Shown: positions 35,520 to 43,554 of the stretch, piece by piece
Layout of the letters: the number at the start of each line of letters is the position of its first letter
Numbering within the stretch: the stretch's first letter is position 1
Translations under genes and position numbers: made by a program
DNA from: Segatella salivae DSM 15606
Lineage (GTDB): Bacteria > Bacteroidota > Bacteroidia > Bacteroidales > Bacteroidaceae
Reading direction: 5' to 3'
Assembly (NCBI RefSeq): GCF_000185845.1
Contig: NZ_GL629647.1
Coordinates: 3,024,320 to 3,088,319 of the forward strand
Length of the DNA: 64,000 bases
Notes under the pieces: model-generated
Seen by the model: only the letters and a program-made list of their open reading frames with translations
Database searches by the model: none
Told to the model about the DNA's origin: nothing

Positions 35520-38500
35520 ATGACAGCAACAATACTGAGATTATACGATTATATGAAAGCACATAGAATGCTATGTGTGCTTTCTTTCGTGGTCGTAACT
35601 TTACTCTTGGTCGTATCGGTGCTTCGTTTGAGTTATAAAGAAGATATATCTGACTTCCTGCCTGTAGACAGTCAACATCATAATGCCTTAAAGATTTATC
35701 AGGATATTTCAGGAGCTAATAAGATCTTTGCAGTCTTTCAATATCGTGATACGACGAAAACAGACCCTGAAATGATGGTGACTTCAGTAGATGCTTTCGT
35801 TGAAAATATACAGCGAGTTGACACTGCCCATCGGATAGCTAATGTCATGTCGCAGATAGATTTGGAGAAATTGTCAGCAGTAACCGACTTTGTTTATAAC
35901 AATATTCCTTACTTTCTTACGGAGAAAGACTATGCAAGGATGGACAGTTTGCTTGAAACGACGGATTACATTCATAGACAATTGCAACAAGATAAGCAGA
36001 TGTTGCTGTTCCCTGCAGGGGGATTGCTTTCTGATAACATACAACGTGACCCGCTAAACCTATTTACTCCTGTGGTGCAGAAACTGCAACGAGCAGATAC
36101 AAGCCTTAAGTTTGAGTTATATGATGGGCATATCTTTTCTCCGGATATGCAGAAAGCATTTGTAATAATAGGTTCACCTTACGGCGCAAGTGAAACAGAA
36201 AACAACGCAAAACTCATCTCTTTATTGCAAACATGCAGTAAAAAGGTGATGGCTCACCATAGGAATCTCGATATACATATTATCGGTGGACCCGTGATTG
36301 CAGTGGGAAATGCTTCTCAAATCAAGTCCGATAGCATCTTATCTGTTACAATTGCAGTGGTCTTTATTATGGCGTTGCTGCTCTTTACGCTTCGCAATCT
36401 ACGCAATATCTTTTTAATTGCGCTATCTATTGCATGGGGTTGGCTCTTCGCTATGGGCGGATTGGCTCTAATTCACAACAGTGTATCGATTATTGTCATA
36501 GGAATAAGTTCAGTAATCCTTGGGATTGCGGTCAATTATCCATTGCATTTCATCGCTCATCTGACGCATACGCCTCAAAAAAAGCAGGCATTGCGTGAGC
36601 TAATCATGCCTCTATTCGTGGGTAATATCACCACCGTGGGGGCATTCTTGGCATTGGTTCCTTTGCAATCGGTAGCCTTAAAAGACTTAGGTTTGTTTAG
36701 TTCTTTCTTGTTAATAGGAACAATTGTCTTCGTCTTGATTTATCTTCCACACCTTTCTAAGGTATCCAAGGAAGTGAAACACACGTTCTTAGATAAGATA
36801 AGTGAGGTCTCATTAGAGAATAATCCCATTGTTGTTACGATAGTAGTTGTCATGACTTTGGTCTTTGGTTACTATAGTTTTCAAACAAAGTTTGATGCTA
36901 ACATGGCTAATATTAACTACATGACAGACGACCAAAAGGCTGATATGGCTTACTTCCAACACACAATGATGGTCAATGGAGAGTATCAAAAGGTCTATGC
37001 AGTGACTGCAGATTCAACCATGAATGGGGCATTGGATAAGAACCTTCGCTTGCAACCAGCTCTTGATAAGTTAGTAAAGACGAAGTTAGTTCACGATTAT
37101 AGTTCTTGCAATCAGTTTGTAGTTTCAACTTCAGAGCAAAGGCGTAGGTTGGCGTTATGGCGTGATTTCTTGTATCGTAACAAGGAAAAGCTGACGACTT
37201 CTTTGCGTTCTTCAATGCAGACGGAAGGCTTTTCGGTAGAGAGTTTTGACGACTTTTATACGTTATTGAATAAGAGTTATCAACCTCAACCCTTTTCTTT
37301 TTTCTCTCCATTAACAACATCTCTCTTTGCAGGTAACTTCAGTTCAGACCATGTTGACAAGCGATATAATGTTGTAAATGTACTTTCTGTGAAGGGCAAA
37401 GATGTCAATCGAGTGAAAGACGCTTTGCAAAACACGGATAGTTTCAGCTTTGATATTCAGAGCATGAATAGCGCTATAGCCAATCATTTGTCTAATGACT
37501 TTAACTACATTGGCTTAGCTTGCGGTCTCATAGTGTTCTTTTTCTTATGGTTATCCTTTGGAAACTTTGAGTTAGCAGTGCTTTCTTTTGTTCCAATGGC
37601 AGTGAGTTGGCTGTGGATATTGGGTATAATGGCCTTGTTAGGGATGCAGTTTAATATTGTCAATGTTATTCTTGCAACGTTTATTTTCGGTCAAGGTGAC
37701 GACTATACTATATTTATGACCGAAGGATCTATGTATGAATATGCTTATCGTCGCAAGCTACTTGCCTCCTATAAACATTCAATTATCATCTCAGCTTCAA
37801 TCATGTTTATTGGTATTGGCACACTGATTGTGGCACGACATCCGGCACTTCATTCGCTGGCAGAGGTGACAATAGCCGGTATGTTGTCGGTAGTTTTGAT
37901 GGCATATATATTCCCTCCGCTCCTCTTTAAGCTTCTTGTGAGGACATCAGGGACGTATAGATTGCGCCCAATCTCTATCAAAAACCTCTTGATAATGGCT
38001 TTCTGTACTATGGTGTTCTTTGGTCAGTTAATCACTGTTTACTTATTAGGAGTGATGCTGTTTGGCTTATTTCCCTTTTCAGAGAAACGGCGTTTGTGGT
38101 TCAGAAGCTATCAACAGCGCCTATTCTTATTTGATTTTCACCATATTCCTTGTGTGAGATTTTCTGTAGAAGGCATTACAAATGAAACATTCTCTCCATC
38201 TATCGTCATCAGCAATCACCAGTCTATGCTCGATGCTGCCTTGTTTATGGCGTTGAGTCCAAAGGCAATCCTTGTCTCAAATAAAAAGGTTAGCAGTAAT
38301 CTTATTATCAAAAAGATATTTAAATGGAATGGTTTTATAACCTTGAATGACATGAACTCCATAGACGATAGCCTCATTCGGTATTATGTTGAGCATGGTT
38401 ATAGTCTTGTAATCTTCCCAGAAGGCGTCCGCAATGCACATTCTTCGATACGCCGTTTCCATAAAGGTGCGTTCTTGTTAGCTGAAAAATATCAGCTTGA

Positions 38501-39041
38501 TATTCAGCCTTTCATCATTCATGGATTGAATATGGTCCTTCCAAGGAATAGCATCCAGGTCTTTCCTGGGCAGATAACGGTGAAAGCTTATCAGCGAATC
38601 AAGAATGAAGCCCAATTATCTTATGCCGAACTTACAAGCCAAACGTGCGACTTTTATAGGCAGGAGTATGCTCGGATAGCACGTAAAATAGAGACGGCTG
38701 CTTATTATTCACCTCTTGTTCTCGACCGTTATCGCTACAAAGGTGAAGAGATTTTCCGTGCGGTTCGCAAGAATTTAAAGAACAATAATAACTATACGAA
38801 AGCCGTTGACACTATAGATGAGCACGCTGTTGTACTTGTTAAGCATGGTGGATATGGTGAGTTTGCCTTGCTTTATGCGTTAGTCCACAGACAAACTAAG
38901 GTACTTGTCTATGAAACGGATGAGAATAAAAAGGCTCTTTTGACTTATTGTGCGCAGGACTTGGTTGATAATCTGGAGGTAATTGATAGCTTAACTATTG
39001 AACAAGAAGGGCATAATGACTTGAAAGTCTTTTCATTATAG
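35520..39041 (+). CDS. MMPL/RND exporter fused to PlsC acyltransferase and Rossmann-like tail (ApeM-like)
   Basis: 1173 residues. Residues 1-830 have a membrane helix, a large periplasmic loop (about 45-255), six clustered helices, a second loop, and six helices again with GQGDDYTIFM, the MMPL/RND pattern. A PlsC-like acyltransferase follows (NHQSMLD with His900; IFPEGVRNAHSS). The last 120 residues (VVLVKHGGYGEFALLYALV, VYETDENKKALL) look like a degenerate SAM-type Rossmann fold. MMPL exporters in these clusters are proposed to export the lipid-linked product. An A7 run near 36577 stays in frame. Confidence 0.88.
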   Translation: MTATILRLYDYMKAHRMLCVLSFVVVTLLLVVSVLRLSYKEDISDFLPVDSQHHNALKIYQDISGANKIFAVFQYRDTTKTDPEMMVTSVDAFVENIQRVDTAHRIANVMSQIDLEKLSAVTDFVYNNIPYFLTEKDYARMDSLLETTDYIHRQLQQDKQMLLFPAGGLLSDNIQRDPLNLFTPVVQKLQRADTSLKFELYDGHIFSPDMQKAFVIIGSPYGASETENNAKLISLLQTCSKKVMAHHRNLDIHIIGGPVIAVGNASQIKSDSILSVTIAVVFIMALLLFTLRNLRNIFLIALSIAWGWLFAMGGLALIHNSVSIIVIGISSVILGIAVNYPLHFIAHLTHTPQKKQALRELIMPLFVGNITTVGAFLALVPLQSVALKDLGLFSSFLLIGTIVFVLIYLPHLSKVSKEVKHTFLDKISEVSLENNPIVVTIVVVMTLVFGYYSFQTKFDANMANINYMTDDQKADMAYFQHTMMVNGEYQKVYAVTADSTMNGALDKNLRLQPALDKLVKTKLVHDYSSCNQFVVSTSEQRRRLALWRDFLYRNKEKLTTSLRSSMQTEGFSVESFDDFYTLLNKSYQPQPFSFFSPLTTSLFAGNFSSDHVDKRYNVVNVLSVKGKDVNRVKDALQNTDSFSFDIQSMNSAIANHLSNDFNYIGLACGLIVFFFLWLSFGNFELAVLSFVPMAVSWLWILGIMALLGMQFNIVNVILATFIFGQGDDYTIFMTEGSMYEYAYRRKLLASYKHSIIISASIMFIGIGTLIVARHPALHSLAEVTIAGMLSVVLMAYIFPPLLFKLLVRTSGTYRLRPISIKNLLIMAFCTMVFFGQLITVYLLGVMLFGLFPFSEKRRLWFRSYQQRLFLFDFHHIPCVRFSVEGITNETFSPSIVISNHQSMLDAALFMALSPKAILVSNKKVSSNLIIKKIFKWNGFITLNDMNSIDDSLIRYYVEHGYSLVIFPEGVRNAHSSIRRFHKGAFLLAEKYQLDIQPFIIHGLNMVLPRNSIQVFPGQITVKAYQRIKNEAQLSYAELTSQTCDFYRQEYARIARKIETAAYYSPLVLDRYRYKGEEIFRAVRKNLKNNNNYTKAVDTIDEHAVVLVKHGGYGEFALLYALVHRQTKVLVYETDENKKALLTYCAQDLVDNLEVIDSLTIEQEGHNDLKVFSL

Positions 39042-39079
39042 GTTTGTTTTACATGTAATTGAATGAATAAAATATAGCT

Positions 39080-39310
39080 ATGAAAGAAGAAATTCGTAAG
39101 AGATTGGAAGAGATTTTGCCTATCGTTGACTTCGATTCTGATTTCCTTTTCCAAGAACTTGACTCTTTAGGAATAACGACAATCCTGATGGTTCTCTCTG
39201 AGATGTATAACATAGAATTGGGCCATTCGGATGTAACACCAAAGAACTTTAAGTCGCTTGACAGCATTGTTGAACTGGTTAAACGGAAACAAAACAAGCA
39301 TGAGCATTGA
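39080..39310 (+). CDS. Acyl carrier protein 3
   Basis: 76 residues. Phosphopantetheine Ser29 is in FQELDSLGITTILMVLSE, an aryl-carrier-like context compared with the DSLD and DSID of the other ACPs. It lies directly before, and overlaps by 11 bases, the AMP-dependent ligase, suggesting it is loaded with the aromatic starter. Length and acidity fit a discrete carrier protein. The DSLG motif and pairing are the evidence; substrate is inferred. Confidence 0.88.
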   Translation: MKEEIRKRLEEILPIVDFDSDFLFQELDSLGITTILMVLSEMYNIELGHSDVTPKNFKSLDSIVELVKRKQNKHEH

Positions 39311-40605
39311 AGATAAGCTACGCGAGAACGCCAAACTTCATCCCAATAAGCTTGCACTTCTATGCAATGGGGAGTCTTATACCTATGGCCGCTTGTATCA
39401 ATCGGTTGTGGACAAGGCTGCTTCTATGCCCGAAGTGCGTGGCCGACTCATTCCTATTATCGCCACTTCAACAGCTGATTTCCTCATTTCCTACTTCGCA
39501 ATTCATCTCAATGGAGGTGTTGTTGTGCCGTTACATAAGGATATTCCCATGCAAAAATATGAGGAGTATTCTCGTTTTTTTGGCACAGGGTACGGCTCCA
39601 AATGGTGTAGCTGACATCCTCTATACTACGGGAACTACCGGCAATGCAAAGGCTGTCATGATCAGTCATGACGCCATTTGGGCAAATACGGAGAATCTTG
39701 TATGCGCCCAAGGCTTTCAATCCGACCTGACTTTTATTATCAATGGGCCCCTCAATCATATTGGAAGTCTCTCAAAAGTCTATCCCACCATTTATGCTGG
39801 GGCTACGATTTGCCTGATTGATGGAATGAAAGATATTCGCACTTTCTTTCATGCGATTGAGCAAGCACCTACAAAAGTGGCTACGTTCTTAGTCCCTGCT
39901 GCAATCCGAATGCTGATAACGTTGTGGAGAAATGAACTGAAAGACTGCGCCGATAAAATTGATTTTATAGAGACTGGGGCTGCACCTATGACGGCTTCTG
40001 ACATGGAATTGTTTTGCAAACTGCTGCCTCATAGCCGACTATACAATACTTATGCTTCGACCGAAACAGGCATCATTTCAACCTATAACTATAATGATGG
40101 CGAATGTATTGCCGGTTGTCTGGGCCTGCCCATGAGGCATTCATCCTTCTTTATCACTGCAGATGGGCACGTAGCTTGCACTGGTGATACGCTGATGACG
40201 GGCTATTGGCACGATGATGTGGCCACAAAGGCAGTGATGATTGACGGAGTTATCAAGACGGCCGACATCGGAAGGATTGATGAACAGGGACGCTTGAGGC
40301 TGCAGGGTAGGGGCGATGACATTATCAATGTGGGCGGATATAAGATTGATCCCACAGAGATTGAGGCGGCAGCACTGGCATTTCCTACAGTGAAAGACTG
40401 CATTTGTGTCTGTGGTTCCCATCCCGTTGCGGGCAATGTCTTGAAACTCATCGTCGTTTGTCATGAAGATTACAAGCAAAAAGCATTGATAGCACATCTG
40501 AAAACGCGTCTCGAAAGCTATAAACTCCCTATGATGGTTGAAGTCGCCGACCATATTCAACGCACGTTTAATGGCAAACTCAACCGCAAAGCCTATCGAA
40601 AGTAG
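39300..40605 (+). pseudogene. AMP-dependent aryl-acid ligase (ApeH-like), frameshifted in a T7 run
   Basis: The frame from ATG 39300 reads MSIEDKLRENAKLHP... through VVPLHKDIPMQKYEEYSR, then meets a stop at 39612-39614. The +1 frame, open from 39307 to 40605, carries the catalytic part: NGVADILYTTGTTGNAKAVM, YASTETGIIS, GDTLMTGYW, KTADIGRIDEQG and the C-terminal GKLNRKAYR. The break falls at the T7 run 39575-39581. Six Ts would join the frames as YSRFLAQGTAPNGVAD, giving a normal acyl-CoA/ACP ligase of about 434 residues. The enzyme would activate an aromatic acid and load an ACP. Mutation, slippage-prone contingency tract or sequencing error are all possible. Confidence 0.85.
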
Positions 40606-40691
40606 ACTGCAAAGCACGGAGGTTAAAGTCTGTTTTGCCTGATGACAAAAGCGAAAGGCTATGGAGGCACGTTATATTTTAAAGCCTAAAT

Positions 40692-40723
40692 GATTGTAAA
40701 ATCAGAATAAAAATCTTACTTTT
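40692..40723 (+). promoter_or_regulatory. Promoter of the second LTA-synthase-like gene
   Basis: ATTG (40692-40695), a 20-base spacer and TACTTTTG (40716-40723) fit the Bacteroidota promoter. It lies 111 bases before the start codon and marks the end of the polyene operon. No hairpin terminator is evident between 40606 and 40690. Confidence 0.65.
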
Positions 40724-40833
40724 GCAAGCAAAGCAATCGTTCATTGCATTTTAATTGCGCTGCGAAAGCAAGGAAGGTGGGATTGAGAAGGCAATGATTC
40801 AACGAAAAAACAAGTCTAATAGTAAAATAATCC

Positions 40834-42927
40834 ATGATGATTGCGAATTTATTTTGTAAGAAAAAGACTCCCATTGTCTATAAGAATGCAGCCTATTTAG
40901 TGGCAGTTCGATTCATTAAACTCTATCTGTTGGTAGGCTTTCTCCTACGCATTGTGTTGATGTTTTGCACTCCAACAGAAGTTCATTTCACGACACTTGA
41001 TGTTGTCAGAAGCCTCGGAATAGGACTCATTTCAGATTTAGGAGTCGGCATCTTACTAACCATTCCCCTCTTCATTTTATATCTTGGACTGAACGAATGG
41101 AAATATAAAAGGCCCTCAGGTTATGTCATTGAGCTGCTGTTGGCCTTGGCTTTTGCTTATAGTTTGTGGCCAAAGTCAATCTTTCATGAGTATGGTGGTG
41201 GCGCACCCCTTATCGCTCGACTCTTCCTTGGGTGGAAGTTTGTGAGCTTTTCGCTTAGGTTTTTCATTCCCAAACTACGCATTTCATGGCGCCGAGTGAC
41301 CATGTATGGCACGTGGAGTGTCTATGTTTTACTGCTCATTTTCATCTCTGCGGGTGAATATTTCTTTTGGGAAGAGTTTGGTGTTCGCTACAATTTCATC
41401 GCTGTTGACTATTTAGTTTATACGCATGAAGTATTGGGTAACATCATGGAATCATATGCCATCACACCGCTGATTGTGTTGTCTGTTATTGCCACGGCTT
41501 TGATTATCTACAACGATTCATGTCATAGACGGTTTAAGTTAGAAAAGATTTACACGCCAAAACTGCTGATTGTGCATAGTCTTCTCTATGCTGTGCTCTG
41601 CGGAATAGGCTTTGGTATGGCTTCGTTTACACGCCAGTTGGACAGTGCTAACCAATATGTGGGCCAGTTAGAACAGAATGGTTCGTGCAACTTTATCGTC
41701 GCTTTCTTCAATAATAAACTTGAATATGACAAGTTCTATCCGATGATGAGCAAGCGCGATTGTATCACAATGTATCGTAAGCTGGCAGGTTTGGATGCAC
41801 AAGGCGTAAAGACGCTTGCGCCAAAAACAGCCGAAGCGCGCCCCCGAAACATTGTGTTGATTACGGTAGAAAGCCTTAGTGCCAGCTTCATTGGCCATTA
41901 TGGAAACACTGAAAAGCTTACCCCCAACCTCGATCAGCTGATTAACAAGAGCATGGTTTTCGATAGTTTATATGCAAATGGCAATCGCACGGTGCGCGGA
42001 CTTGAGGCACTTTCGCTTTGTATTCCACCGAGTGCAGGAGAAAGTATCATTAAACAAAAGCGCAATCGCATGGGTAATCTCTCGGTCGGTGCAGTCTTAA
42101 AGCAACATGGTTACACGGTACAATACCTCTACGGGGGCGACAGTTATTTCGATAATATGGGCGATTTCTTCTCGCATAATGGCTATGAAGTCATCGACCG
42201 TTCAGCCATAAAGCCGGCTGATGTGACTTTTGCCAACATCTGGGGCGTGTGTGATGAGGATATGTTTAACAAGAGTTTGGAAGTGTTTGACGCTGATGCG
42301 AAGCGCGGAAAACCCTTCTTTGGCCAAATCATGACTACGAGTAATCATCGCCCTTACACTTATCCTGAGGGACGAATCAAGGTAGATGGTAACCCACATA
42401 CACGTGATGCAGCCGTGAAATACACGGATTATGCCATTGGAAAATTTATCGAACAAGCCGCTAAAAAGCCATGGTTTGACAATACTGTCTTTGTGATTAT
42501 TGCCGACCATTGTGCCTCAAGTGCGGGCAAAACAACACTTCCTGTTGATCGTTATCACATTCCTTGTCTCATCTATAGCCCCAAACACATCGCTCCACAG
42601 GCAGTAAAGACGGTATGTTCGCAAATAGATGTCATGCCAACGCTACTCTCTATGCTTGGTCTTCCTTATCAGGTGAGGTTCACAGGGCAGGATATCTTTG
42701 CACCAAACTATCATCCACGGGCCTTCATGGCGACTTATCAGAACTTGGGATATTTTGAGAACAACTGCCTGACGATATTCTCTCCGGTGCGCAAGATTGA
42801 GCAGTTTGGGGTGACGTTTGACAAAGAAGGTGAGGCTGTTGAAACGCCATTGAAGAAAAACAAGCAGGAACTTGTGCGCAAGGCACAGGCATATTATCAA
42901 TACACAAACATGTATCTCAAACGATAA
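40834..42927 (+). CDS. LTA-synthase-like membrane phosphotransferase 2 (sulfatase fold)
   Basis: 697 residues. Five N-terminal membrane helices are followed by a soluble sulfatase-fold domain: VLITVESLSASFIGHYG (metal ligand Glu), Thr nucleophile in NGNRTVRGLEALSL, MTTSNHRPYTYPEG, and DH pair in VIIADHCASSAGKTT. It would transfer phosphoglycerol or phosphoethanolamine to an envelope glycan. It is a distant paralogue of the 12905 gene; the two flank the polyene operon. It has its own promoter, so co-function with the polyene operon is not shown. The start at 40834 or the adjacent ATG at 40837 cannot be distinguished. Confidence 0.85.
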   Translation: MMIANLFCKKKTPIVYKNAAYLVAVRFIKLYLLVGFLLRIVLMFCTPTEVHFTTLDVVRSLGIGLISDLGVGILLTIPLFILYLGLNEWKYKRPSGYVIELLLALAFAYSLWPKSIFHEYGGGAPLIARLFLGWKFVSFSLRFFIPKLRISWRRVTMYGTWSVYVLLLIFISAGEYFFWEEFGVRYNFIAVDYLVYTHEVLGNIMESYAITPLIVLSVIATALIIYNDSCHRRFKLEKIYTPKLLIVHSLLYAVLCGIGFGMASFTRQLDSANQYVGQLEQNGSCNFIVAFFNNKLEYDKFYPMMSKRDCITMYRKLAGLDAQGVKTLAPKTAEARPRNIVLITVESLSASFIGHYGNTEKLTPNLDQLINKSMVFDSLYANGNRTVRGLEALSLCIPPSAGESIIKQKRNRMGNLSVGAVLKQHGYTVQYLYGGDSYFDNMGDFFSHNGYEVIDRSAIKPADVTFANIWGVCDEDMFNKSLEVFDADAKRGKPFFGQIMTTSNHRPYTYPEGRIKVDGNPHTRDAAVKYTDYAIGKFIEQAAKKPWFDNTVFVIIADHCASSAGKTTLPVDRYHIPCLIYSPKHIAPQAVKTVCSQIDVMPTLLSMLGLPYQVRFTGQDIFAPNYHPRAFMATYQNLGYFENNCLTIFSPVRKIEQFGVTFDKEGEAVETPLKKNKQELVRKAQAYYQYTNMYLKR

Positions 42928-43124
42928 CTGCCCATATTTGTGCCTGAGGCAAAGTGAAAGCATGGAAAAATTAAGCCTGTTTTGCAGGGGCACAAGTGTT
43001 GGGGCAAGCTTTGATGATGGTGGTTATAGCCCATGTTTTGTGGAGCATGACAGAGCCAAATAATTTCCTTTGGCGCAACGACTCTTTGCCAACAGAATGC
43101 AGGCTGGCATAAAGCGTTTTGAAA

Positions 43125-43234
43125 AGTGGGTCAAATCAGCGTGTAATCAGATAGAGATTGCACGCTGATTTGCCTTTTATCACACGGCCATTTGTGCCAC
43201 TTTGAAATCTCCTTTGCGCTGTGCCGTGCAATGA
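43125..43234. repeat. 22-bp periodic degenerate intergenic array, copy 4
   Basis: Five consecutive units of exactly 22 bp start at 43125, 43147, 43169, 43191 and 43213 (for instance TTTGCCTTTTATCACACGGC at 43169 and TTTGCGCTGTGCCGTGCAAT at 43213). Units share only the spacing and the TTTG start/GA or CA end with the others. It occupies part of the 627-base gap 42928-43554; the rest holds the promoter below and an otherwise featureless AT-rich stretch. Confidence 0.65.
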
Positions 43235-43410
43235 AGGAAACCACCTTTGAACTTAGCTTGCATAAACACACCTCACTTTTACATTCGTTCACAATGCAGA
43301 CGACCCTGATTTCTAATCATGTGGAATAGGCTTTTATTTTATAAAAGACTTTCATTTTTGCCATGAATAAAGTGAAAAATCAATATCAATAAATATTAAA
43401 TTCGATTTTT

Positions 43411-43442
43411 TTTGTATAATTAAATTAAATGTCTTACTTTTG
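43411..43442 (+). promoter_or_regulatory. Promoter of the peptidase-SusCD locus
   Basis: TTTG (43411-43414), a 20-base spacer and TACTTTTG (43435-43442) give a near-ideal Bacteroidota promoter, about 110 bases upstream of the S8 peptidase ATG. The leader of about 100 bases is AT-rich without an obvious structure. Confidence 0.7.
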
Positions 43443-43554
43443 TACATTCACGAAAATGACTTTGTGAACATCGTTTGGATTAGGCTTTTACGAAATAGGT
43501 GAATTGATTTTTAGGTTAACATAGAAACAAATCGAACAATTATTTTATACAAAG

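Noticed and set aside
42872..43063. 63-codon plus-strand ORF after the LTA-like gene
   Set aside because: It overlaps the 3' end of a real gene and has no recognisable features.
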